Part shown: positions 1 through 7,569 of the stretch, in pieces
Position numbering within the stretch: position 1 is the stretch's first letter
Layout of the letters: every line of letters begins with the position of its first letter
Assembly (NCBI GenBank): GCA_963721725.1
Contig: CAVRLX010000009.1
Coordinates: forward strand, 1 to 64,000
Source of the DNA: RI-153 sp963721725
Lineage (GTDB): Bacteria; Chloroflexota; Anaerolineae; Caldilineales; Caldilineaceae
Direction of reading: 5' to 3'
Length of the DNA: 64,000 bases
Program-made: the position numbers and the translations under genes
Notes under the pieces: generated by a model
The model's database searches: none
Told to the model about the DNA's origin: nothing
What the model saw: the letters and a program-made list of their open reading frames with translations, nothing else

Positions 1-790
1 CAATGTATTGCTCGGCCAACAGGAATTCGACACCTACCTCATGCGACGTATCCACCGCCGACAGGGTGATGAATCGCCCGATAGCGCCAGCGTGGAGGTG
101 ATCTTCGACTATGTCACCTTGGGCCGCAAACGTCTGGTGCGTGTGCGCCGTGAGTGGCAGGTTGCCGAAGGTCGTTTGACCAAGAGCGTCACACTCTGGG
201 AAGACGGTCTCAGCGCCAGGATCTGGACGCGGAACAGATCGACCAATATCTGCGCGAACTGATTCCACCGGGTATCCTCGACCTCTTCTTTTTCGACGGT
301 GAAAAGGTGCAGACACTGGCCGAAAATAACGAAGCCGGTAGCATTCTGCTGGCGGATACCATTGGTGCGTTGCTGGGGCTGGATCTGGTTGATCAACTGG
401 GCCAGGATTCGACATCGACATTGCCCGCCAAGAAAGCCACGGCGAAGTCAAGAATTTGCAATCTGAGCTTGAAAACCTGACCGCGCAGATCCAGGGCGTA
501 CAGGACGCATTCGGCGTTAACCGTCGCCGCGTGACGGAGGTTGAAGCCCAGATCGCCACGCTGCATACACAGATTGAAATACAGACCCAACAGCTTGCCA
601 ACCAGGGCGGCCATTACGCCGATCGCCGTCAGGCATTGCAGGATCAAACGGATCGACTGAAGATCGAGGCATTGAGTGCTGACGAAACCCGTGCTCATAG
701 TGCAATCCGAATTAGCGTGGGACGGTTCAATACAGGTGAGCAGATTGTCAGTGCAACCAACAAAATAGTTGATCTGTCCGCTCATTGAAA
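1..790 (+). pseudogene. dndD: DndD-like phosphorothioation ATPase, 5'-cut by window and decayed
   Basis: Three reading frames join into one DndD-like protein. The first (to about 215) carries EYDxYL/RIHR-type residues (here EFDTYLMRRIHR). The second carries LDAEQIDQYLRELIPPG and then LFFFDGEKVQ, the aspartate-rich signature of DndD. The third is a coiled coil (from about 410). DndD is the SMC/RecN-like ATPase that works with DndC and DndE to put sulfur in the DNA backbone. Frame breaks lie near 215 and 408, and recognisable sequence stops near 670 where a full DndD would continue for several hundred residues. The two breaks could be consensus errors, but the lost C-terminus could not, so I call it a remnant. 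No other dnd modification gene is visible to the right. Confidence 0.7.
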
Positions 791-1035
791 CAGATCAAGG
801 CTTTATTGGGATCTTTAAACATTAACCTGACCTTTGTCACACTGCCAGGCCACTCATTTGCTCACATCACGCCCTTGACTACAGCTTCAGCAGTCCGTCA
901 TTAGCCTGCTCGGGTTCACCAGCGACATCTATTCTCAGTTGGCACACCCAACTACCGTCAATTCACCCTAACTTCAAAAAAATCATCGAAAGATGAGTTA
1001 ATAAATGCTGTAAGAGTGGAACCGAGCAAGGTATA
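789..1035. other. Gap without a gene, possible retroelement RNA fragment
   Basis: No open frame fits a protein here. On the minus strand, from 947 leftwards to about 830, the sequence begins GTGTG and reads like a structured RNA rather than code. That start resembles the 5' end of group II introns, but I see no domain V or reverse transcriptase, so this is only a guess. Confidence 0.2.
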
Positions 1036-2019
1036 TTAGTACCGACAAAAAACGTTCGCACGGTGCCAGCGAAGCGACTCACGATCTGGATGCAGCGACA
1101 CGTCTTTCGGCAGTAGGATGGGTACACTGTCTAATTCACCTAAATGATGGGGGGAATTGTGACCCTTGGATAATTGCGAGGAGGTTTTAACCTTATAATC
1201 ATCTGTAACAGTCAAAAGTCCTTCATCAAATGCCCAATGACAGGTCGGAGATAGCGCGATACCATTCGTCGGATCGTCGTTATAATTCACACTCCAAGGC
1301 ACGATGTGTGCACCGACGACAGCAATGTGGCCGCTGTCGGTTACAAGCCGAAGCCCAGTCATGGCACACCGATAATCATATGCCTGTCGTACCGCAAGCC
1401 GAAACCCCTGGTTACGGACAATCGGTTCTACGTCTGATTCAAAATAAGGAGTATGCTCCTTGATCCTATGTTTGGCTTGTTCGACAAGTTTGAGACTGTA
1501 CTGATACGCTTGCCGATTCACAAATCCTTGAGCAAGCAGTTGCCGCCCTATCTCCTCAGAAAAATATCTATTGAGCAGGACATTTCTTAACGCGTCTCTG
1601 CTGGCATCCTCAAGCAACAACTGATGCAGAGCCTCGTCAAGTGTAGCCCCATAGACAGTCTCATTGAGTCTTGACACTGAATGGATCTTCGCTGTGATTT
1701 GCTGCCCAGGTCGTAACTTCAAATGCCAAAAACCGTCGCTTTGTAAATGAAAGAACGGCATTGCTATGTTGCCACGCCGATCTGGAGGCATAACGAGAGT
1801 CCAATAGCCTGCAAATAGTTCAAGCAGGTTTTCATCCAACTCAACGAGATTGGTTTTGATCGCACCTTCGGAATAGCGATCTAACACAGAGAGTAGCAGT
1901 AAAGCTTTATGCGGGGCTTGGTGTTTTGTTTCAGAAATCTCACGCCACTGGTTACCCTTGTCTGTATTCAATTTCGAGAATCGAACCACATATTCATCAA
2001 GGGTGGATGCTGTCATCAT
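1036..2019 (-). CDS. SBD-HNH endonuclease, likely phosphorothioate-dependent
   Basis: 327 residues. The N-terminal third has an APHKALLLL block (near residue 35) and PFFHLQSDGFWHL (near 95), the pattern of the sulfur-binding domain of ScoMcrA/SprMcrA-type enzymes, which grips phosphorothioated DNA. The C-terminus has an HNH nuclease: YRCAMTGL (~215), GAHIVPW (~237) and NGIALSPTCHWAFDEG (~255). By family, such proteins cut DNA carrying phosphorothioate marks (type IV restriction). I chose the ATG at 2019 because GGAGAG lies just upstream at 2024-2029; a longer TTG start at 2034 lacks this. The gene is read towards the dndD remnant and is translationally close to the helicase fragment upstream. 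It looks intact. Specificity is inferred, not shown. Confidence 0.75.
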   Translation of the reverse strand: MMTASTLDEYVVRFSKLNTDKGNQWREISETKHQAPHKALLLLSVLDRYSEGAIKTNLVELDENLLELFAGYWTLVMPPDRRGNIAMPFFHLQSDGFWHLKLRPGQQITAKIHSVSRLNETVYGATLDEALHQLLLEDASRDALRNVLLNRYFSEEIGRQLLAQGFVNRQAYQYSLKLVEQAKHRIKEHTPYFESDVEPIVRNQGFRLAVRQAYDYRCAMTGLRLVTDSGHIAVVGAHIVPWSVNYNDDPTNGIALSPTCHWAFDEGLLTVTDDYKVKTSSQLSKGHNSPHHLGELDSVPILLPKDVSLHPDRESLRWHRANVFCRY

Positions 2020-2020
2020 T

Positions 2021-2440
2021 TTACTCTCCGGCAAACCTGAACTGTCTATTGATGGGCAGCGCCAGCCGCAATGTAATCCCCCCGTCGGCGATCATCCACG
2101 CCAGGGCGGAAAGGGTGTCGGTGGTCAGCGTCTTGGTCAGATCGGCAATGTTGCGTTTCAGCACGTCGTGTAACTGGCGGTCATGGCGCGCTTCTTCGCC
2201 GATTTCCATCGCTTCCCAGTCGGCGGCGTCGAGGACAGGGCTGGCGATCAGACGCATCTTCCCTTCATTGCTGGCAAATGTCACCAACCCGGCGGAGACC
2301 GTCTTCAGCCACCCTGAACTGAAATACCCCACCCCGCGATCATAGCGGCGCGCCATCTTAAGAATGGGCACAAAGAAATCGTCGGCCAAGTTGTGTTCAG
2401 ACGCATTTAGCGTTGTGGGTAGGGTCAATGATGTCAGCAT
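2021..2440 (-). pseudogene. N-terminal PLD-like domain of a DEAD/DEAH helicase, truncated
   Basis: 139 residues that match the opening of large restriction-type helicases with a phospholipase D-like N-terminal domain: ADDFFVPILKMARRYDRGVGYFSSGWL, split here as ADDFFVPILKMARRYD then RGVGYFSSGWL, followed by GKMRLIASPVL. The reading frame keeps the family pattern to about residue 130 (ITLRLALPIN) and then ends with an unrelated tail (RQFRFAGE). The rest of the PLD domain and the whole helicase motor are absent. Its stop falls exactly in the Shine-Dalgarno region of the SBD-HNH gene, so the two are probably cotranscribed. It may be a recombination scar at which the nuclease gene was joined, or a small domain kept for its own use. 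Confidence 0.55.
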
Positions 2441-2643
2441 CGTTGCATGCTGGGTTTCTATGAGGCGAAAATGGATATAGAGTTGGAGTCGTTATGCTTT
2501 GAAATGGATCTTATGCCGTAGTATAGTGCAGGCTTAAAGATGGGGCAAGCATAAAAACTGCACGGGGTGTACTCTATTGAAACATTTCCCAATCGAAGCA
2601 GTTTGCTACACTCGCCAGAAAAACGCTGGTATCCAGAAAGGCT

Positions 2644-3000
2644 TTACGCATTGCCAGCGTCAATCCCATACTTCTCCAAGCACCTCCACCCGTCGCTGCG
2701 GATCTCTTCAAAGACATTCTCCAAAGAGACTTCCGCCGCCTGTTCGCCTTCGATCTCGGCCAGCAGGGTGCCCAGTTCTTCCACAGTTTCGTTGAAGCGC
2801 GCCAACCGTTCCAGGCGTGATCAGAATGCCTTGGGCGGCTGGCGAAAGTACGTCCTCGTCGCCGGGTTGGATGTTCAGCTTAATTTTCAAACTCGCTCTG
2901 ATGTCGTTGATCTCACGGGTTCTTGCGGAAGAGATTGGACGACCTGCAACGCCGAATCTACGCGGCTTGATCCACTTCTCCCGAAATAGCGTTTTGCATG
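2644..3000 (-). pseudogene. Decayed small coding remnant, unrecognised
   Basis: On the minus strand a coding-like stretch (LKIKLNIQPGDEDVLSP) switches frame near 2820 and continues as RLERLARFNETVEELG, LLAEIEGEQAAEVSLE, then NVFEEIRSDGWRCLEKYGI, ending at a stop at 2644. The composition and amphipathic helices look like real protein. There is no plausible start codon and no family I recognise. It fills most of the gap between the helicase fragment and the toxin-antitoxin pair. Confidence 0.35.
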
Positions 3001-3047
3001 TATAATGGGGCAACTGTACCGCATTTTGTATTACGGAGCGTGCCATT

Positions 3048-3323
3048 ATGAGTACAAAAATTATGCCTGTCAGCGATCTGCGCCGCCAGACCAGTGCCGT
3101 GATCCGCTCCATTCAGGAAAAAGGCGATGTGGTCTACATCACCCAGCACGGACGACCGGCGGCGGTGATGCTCGACTACGAACAGTACGAAGCGCTCTTG
3201 GCGCAAGCGCAACCAGAGGGCTGGCCGGCCGGTTACTTCGCCCAGACCTATGGCGCGATGGCCGATGATCCCCTGACGCGTCCCGAACAGGGAGAATATG
3301 AGGTGCGGGAGCCGTTTCCGTGA
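3048..3323 (+). CDS. Phd/YefM-family antitoxin
   Basis: 91 residues. The N-terminus (ISDLR-like: MPVSDLRRQTSAVIRSIQEKG) with VVYITQHGRPAAVML next (residues about 5-45) is the Phd/YefM DNA-binding fold; the acidic C-terminal tail is the usual toxin-wrapping part. It should neutralise the PIN toxin that follows and autoregulate the pair. A TATAAT hexamer at 3001-3006 sits 42 bp before the start and may be its -10 box, though no good -35 is visible. Its stop overlaps the toxin start as GTGA, a sign of translational coupling. Confidence 0.85.
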   Translation: MSTKIMPVSDLRRQTSAVIRSIQEKGDVVYITQHGRPAAVMLDYEQYEALLAQAQPEGWPAGYFAQTYGAMADDPLTRPEQGEYEVREPFP

Positions 3324-3736
3324 TCTACCTGCTCGATACCAATGTCTGCATCGGCTATATCAACGGACGATCTCCGTCGATCCTGCGCAGGATGGAGAGA
3401 TTGCAGCCCCGCGACATCGCTGTTTGTGCGGTGGTGAAGACAGAACTTTTCTACGGCGCCCAACGCAGCCGTGACCCAGAGCAGGCATTGGCCGTTCAGC
3501 GCCGGTTTTTGCAGCCCTACCGGTCGTTGCCGTTTGATGACGCCGCTGCCGAAATTGCAGGCAAGATACGCGCCCAATTGGCGGCACGCGGCACACCCAT
3601 TGGCCCCTATGATCTACAGATTGCGGCCATTGCCCTAGCCAATGGCTGTACGCTGGTGACCCACAACGTAGCTGAATGCGGGCGCATACCAGACCTACCC
3701 ATTGAAGATTGGGAATCGGCTGACGGAGAGCGCTAA
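3320..3736 (+). CDS. PIN-domain toxin (VapC type)
   Basis: 138 residues starting at GTG. PIN acidic residues are visible: D in YLLDTNVCIGYI (residue 6), E in VVKTELFYGA, D in PYDLQIAAIA, and the final THN motif. VapC proteins are Mg-dependent RNases that cut tRNA or rRNA. Four-base overlap with the antitoxin gene indicates one bicistronic unit. Pairing a Phd-type antitoxin with a VapC-type toxin is common. Length and motifs are complete, so the pair is likely functional. Confidence 0.88.
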   Translation: MIYLLDTNVCIGYINGRSPSILRRMERLQPRDIAVCAVVKTELFYGAQRSRDPEQALAVQRRFLQPYRSLPFDDAAAEIAGKIRAQLAARGTPIGPYDLQIAAIALANGCTLVTHNVAECGRIPDLPIEDWESADGER

Positions 3737-3753
3737 CGCTCCCTTTCTCTTAG

Positions 3754-4005
3754 TTGCAGCAACTGCGCACACTGCCCGGGCGTATACGTGGGGAGGCTGG
3801 ACAAGCAATCCTCAATTTGCGCGAGGAGCCATTTCCACCTGACGCCGAGGAATTGCGCGATCACGATAGAGGCATCTGGAAGGTCAAGATTGATGGCTGG
3901 CGTATCCTCTACCAGGTCAATGAAACGGCGATGACGGTAACTGTCATCGCCGTCAAACGGCGTGACCCGAACACCTATGTAAGTCTTTTCTCCATACTTT
4001 TTTAA
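3754..4005 (+). CDS. RelE/ParE-family toxin-like, N-terminus clipped
   Basis: 83 residues from a TTG. LRTLPGRIRGEAGQAILNL, then WKVKIDGWRILYQV and TVTVIAVKRRDPNTY, match RelE/ParE ribosome-dependent mRNA interferases or plasmid-stabilisation toxins. The usual first strand (about 15 residues before LRTLPG) is missing and an in-frame TAG stands directly before the TTG, so the 5' end is lost. No separate antitoxin gene adjoins it; the PIN toxin ends 17 bp upstream. Probably a relic or a module relying on another antitoxin. Confidence 0.6.
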   Translation: MQQLRTLPGRIRGEAGQAILNLREEPFPPDAEELRDHDRGIWKVKIDGWRILYQVNETAMTVTVIAVKRRDPNTYVSLFSILF

Positions 4006-4020
4006 CAAAAAGGTGACCCC

Positions 4021-5133
4021 ATGAGTGAATATCAGTACTACGCATGGCAGACGGTGGACCGTCCGCTGACCGCCGCCGAACGCAGGGAGGTGGATGGCCT
4101 CTCCAGCCATATCACGGTGACGGCGTTGGGGGCCTGGGTGGATTACAGTTGGGGCGATTTCAAGCACGATCCGCTGGAGGTGCTGGCACGCTACTTTGAT
4201 GCCTTCCTCTACTTTGCCAACTGGGGCAGCAAACGGATCGCCTTCCGCTTCCCCAAGCATCTCCTCGATCCGTGGCCGTTACAGCCTTATATGGTCGAAC
4301 CCTATATTGTGCTCAAGACATTGGGCGACTATCACATCCTTGACTTCGACCTCTCGGAGGAAGAACCTTCTGATGAGTGGATAGAGGAGGGAGACTGGCT
4401 GGGGATGGTCTCGCCCCTGCGCTCCGATATTCTGCGCGGCGACTATCGAGCGCTCTACCTGGCTTGGTTGCGCGCGGCGGAACTCTACCGGTACGAAATT
4501 GCTGACGATGAACCGGAACCGCCTGTGCCGCCGGGTTTGCAGGATCTCAGCGCGCCGTTACAGGCAATGGCTGAATTTTTCGGCATTAACAAAACTCTGC
4601 TCAACGTTGCGGCGAAAGTCAGTCCTGACGACAGGCAGGAGGCTGACGTTGATTGGGCGGCGGCCATTGCCAAACTTTCGCCTGCGGAGCGCGATAGCTT
4701 TCTCTTGCGGCTGGCGCAAAATGAACCGAACCTGTCGCTTGCCTTGCAAAAGCGCTTGCAAACGATAGCGGCCCTCCCCGCGCCACAGGGGGTGACATCC
4801 CAACGCACGGTCGAAGATCTCCTTGCGCTTCAAAAAGAGCAGGAAGAAGCGGAACGGAAACGCAAGGCCGAAGCGGCCCGTCTGCAACGTCGGGCAGAAC
4901 TGGCGGATCTTGAGCGCCGCGAACCCCAAGTTTGGGCGGAGATCGAGCAATTGATCGCACTTGCAAAATCCAATGCCTATGACCAGGCCACAACGCATCT
5001 GGTCAATCTGCGCGAACTGGCCCAACGGCGCGGCGAATTGAACATTTTCCAGGCCCGGGTAGAGACACTGGCAGAACGCTATCGCCGAAAATCAAGCCTG
5101 ATCCAACGCTTCCGCCGCAATAATCTGCTATAA
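4021..5133 (+). CDS. Conserved hypothetical protein with C-terminal coiled coil
   Basis: 370 residues. The opening (YQYYAWQTVDRPLTAAER, then WVDYSWGDFKHDP, then YFDAFLYFANWGSK and LMFRLP-like IAFRFPKHLL) is a pattern I know from widespread uncharacterised bacterial proteins of similar size. Residues about 255-310 are a highly charged coiled coil (QKEQEEAERKRKAEAARLQ). No catalytic motif and no membrane segment are apparent. It starts 15 bp after the RelE-like gene and could be read with it. Function unknown. Confidence 0.75.
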   Translation: MSEYQYYAWQTVDRPLTAAERREVDGLSSHITVTALGAWVDYSWGDFKHDPLEVLARYFDAFLYFANWGSKRIAFRFPKHLLDPWPLQPYMVEPYIVLKTLGDYHILDFDLSEEEPSDEWIEEGDWLGMVSPLRSDILRGDYRALYLAWLRAAELYRYEIADDEPEPPVPPGLQDLSAPLQAMAEFFGINKTLLNVAAKVSPDDRQEADVDWAAAIAKLSPAERDSFLLRLAQNEPNLSLALQKRLQTIAALPAPQGVTSQRTVEDLLALQKEQEEAERKRKAEAARLQRRAELADLERREPQVWAEIEQLIALAKSNAYDQATTHLVNLRELAQRRGELNIFQARVETLAERYRRKSSLIQRFRRNNLL

Positions 5134-5168
5134 GTGCACCCTACGCCTCGCAATGTGGCAGGATGAAT

Positions 5169-5292
5169 GCAGAACGGCAGAGGCGGAAAGTTGCAGGTTT
5201 GCGAGTGGCAGGGGGCAGAGAACAATTCACCGTGTCACCTTGTCATCTTTTTCCCAATCGCCACTCGCCCAATCATCCCCCACTCCACCCGC
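5169..5292. repeat. Degenerate 7-bp word tandem (two arms)
   Basis: From 5169 to 5220 units such as GGCAGAG, GCGGAAA, GTTGCAG and AGTGGCA follow each other at 7-bp spacing. A second run at 5251-5292 (TCGCCAC, TCGCCCA, ATCATCC) partly complements it. The run lies directly upstream of the ceramidase-like gene. Confidence 0.5.
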
Positions 5293-5306
5293 AAAGGATC
5301 ACAGCC

Positions 5307-6753
5307 ATGAGCACGACTCTTCACCCCATCCCCACCTCGCGGCTGCGCTTTGGCCTGGGCCGCGTGGACATCACCCCGCCTGTGGGGATCTATCAGCGCA
5401 TGTGGGGCGCGGCCACGCATGATCGCGCCAGTGGCATTCACCGCCCGCTAACCGCAGAAGTGTTGCAGTTCAAGCCCCTCGACGGCGACGATCCCGGCAT
5501 GGTGCGCGCCCAAATTGATCTCGTAGGTATTGACGCCACCCGCTATGCCCAGTGGGCGCAAATTGTCAGCGAAGCCGCCAACGTGCCACAAGATCGAGTG
5601 GTGATCACCTTTGCCCACACCCACGCCGCTGGCATGATGACGCCGGATCGGGTAAGCCTGCCCGGCGGTGAGTTGATCCCGGATTATCTGGCCGAGGTGG
5701 AGGCCAAGCTGCGCCAGGCCACTGTCACCGCCGTGGCAACATTGCAAATTGCCACCATCACCTATGCCCGCGGACGCTGTGATCTGGCCGCCAACCGCGA
5801 TTACTGGGACGATACCGAGAAGCTCTTTACCTGTGGCTTTAACCCCGATGCCCCTGCCGACGACACGGTAATCGTGGCCCGTGTCACCGATGCCGGCGCC
5901 CAAACCCTGGCGGTGCTGGTCAACTATGCCTGTCATCCCACCACACTGGCCTGGGAAAACTCGTTGATTAGCCCTGATTATATTGGGGCCATGCGCGAAG
6001 AAATCGAGCGGCAGACCGGCGCGCCCTGCGTTTTCTTGCAGGGCGCGTGTGGAGACCTTGGCCCGAAACAGGGCTTTGTGGGTGATACGCGGGTGGCGGA
6101 CTGGAACGGACGCCAGCTTGCCTTTGCCGCGCTTTCGGCACTGGCATCCATGGGCGCGCCCGCCACAGATTATGTTTACACAGGGCCGGTGATCTCTGGG
6201 GCCACGCTTGGCACATGGGCATTTCAGCCCCTTTCGCCAATACGCGGCAGACGAGACAAGCCAGATGGGGGGCGGGCGTTTCCATGTGGATCTACCGCTC
6301 AAGCCCAAGCCCGATCCGGCGGCGATGGAGATTGAGGTGCAGCGATGGGAGACATTGTCTCAACAGGCCGAAGCCGCGGGCAACGAGATCGAAGCGCGCA
6401 ACGCCCGCGCCCGTGCCGAACGGGCGCGCCGCTGGTTGATGCGCATTCAACATCTGCCGGATGGCAGCCATTTTCCCTTTACATTCTCCGTCTTTCGCCT
6501 GGGCGATGCCGTGTGGGTGACCTGTGGCGGCGAACCGTACAACTTGTTCCAAACCGAGCTACGCCGCCGCTTTCCCCAGCAAACCATCCTGGTTTCGCCA
6601 CTGGCCGGAGAGGTGAGCGTGGCCTATCTGTTGCCCGAAGATCGCTACGGCAAAGGGCTTTATCAAGAAGAGCCGTCGATTCTGGCCCCCGGCTGCCTGG
6701 AACGGCTGATTGATGCCGTAGCCGTGCGCATCGACTCCTTGCTTCATGCCTGA
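5307..6753 (+). CDS. Neutral/alkaline ceramidase-like hydrolase (frame break near 6233)
   Basis: About 481 residues once one extra T in CTTTCG at 6231-6235 is removed. GLGRVDITPPVGI at the N-terminus, VVITFAHTHAAG (metal-ligand histidines), NYACHPTTL and FLQGACGDLGP are features of the neutral/alkaline non-lysosomal ceramidase family, whose N-terminal zinc domain cleaves an amide bond. The protein is shorter than true ceramidases (usually above 650 residues) and lacks their C-terminal domain, so the substrate may be another amide. No signal peptide is visible, so it is probably cytoplasmic. The ATG at 5307 gives the natural start; an upstream in-frame ATG at 5163 lies in repeat DNA. Confidence 0.75.
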
Positions 6754-6836
6754 ATTCACTTTCTCCACGACGCTTGGCTCACATTCGCCGTGCAAAATCT
6801 GTTCGTTTTGATAGGATGACGCAGCGGCGGATCTAG

Positions 6837-6911
6837 CTATACTAAGCAGTGCCACCAAGGCCCATTTTCGGCCCTTTGAAAAATGTCCTTGTGTGCGGCT
6901 GCGGAGTATAG
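6837..6911 (+). repeat. Family-2 palindromic repeat, copy 1
   Basis: About 75 bp bounded by CTATAC and GTATAG. The left arm contains AGCAGTGCCACCAAGG and the right arm CCTTGTGTGCGGCTGCGG, so it can form a long imperfect hairpin. Related copies lie at 16067, 42820 (inverted) and 46891. This copy ends 45 bp before kefF. Confidence 0.75.
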
Positions 6912-6956
6912 AATGGAGACATGTTCACTACAGCATAACTGAAAGGAGTCCCCGTC

Positions 6957-7569
6957 GTGCGTATTTTGATTCTTTTTGCCCACCCGGCCCTGGAAAAGTC
7001 CCGGCTTCACCGTCGTCTGATCCATGATCTGCCCGATCTGCCCGGCCTTACCTTCCACGATCTTTACGAAGAGTACCCCACTTTTGACATTGATGTGACG
7101 CGTGAACAAGCGTTGCTCACCGCCCACGATCTGATTATTCTGCAACATCCCATGTATTGGTACAGCACGCCAGCGCTGCTCAAACAGTGGCAAGATCTGG
7201 TGCTGGAACATGGCTGGGCCTATGGCTCCACGGGCAAGGCACTCCACGGCAAGCGTATGCTCAACTTGATCACCAGCGGCGGCACCGAGGCAGCCTATCA
7301 GCCCCAGGGCTACAACCGTTTCACTGTCCGCCAATTTCTCGCCCCCATCGAGCAGACGGCGCGCCTGTGTGGCATGGAGTATCTGCCGCCCTATGTCATC
7401 CACGGCACGCACCGCATGGACGAAGCCGCGATCGGGCGCGCCCGTGCAGATGTATCATCACCTCTTGACCGTGCTCCACGAGGATCAGATCGATCTGGCG
7501 GCAAGCCAAAGTGGGGACTATTTCAACAATTTTGTCGACGAAGCCAGCGCACAAGAGGCGGTCGCATGA
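6957..7569 (+). CDS. KefF-like NAD(P)H oxidoreductase (frame break near 7446)
   Basis: About 203 residues after removing one extra base near 7446. A flavodoxin-like fold: RILILFAHPALEKSR binds FMN phosphate, HPMYWYSTPALLKQWQD is the family hallmark, and GKRMLNLITSGG follows. In enterobacteria KefF sits on KefC as an activating quinone/NAD(P)H oxidoreductase that links potassium efflux to electrophile stress. The corrected stop overlaps the kefC-like start as ATGA, so the two are coupled and probably form one complex at the inner face of the membrane. The GTG at 6957 has GAAAGGAG upstream. Confidence 0.85.

Noticed and set aside
5163..5306. An N-terminal extension of the ceramidase-like protein
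   Set aside because: The upstream in-frame stretch is translated 7-bp repeat DNA; the family start matches the ATG at 5307.
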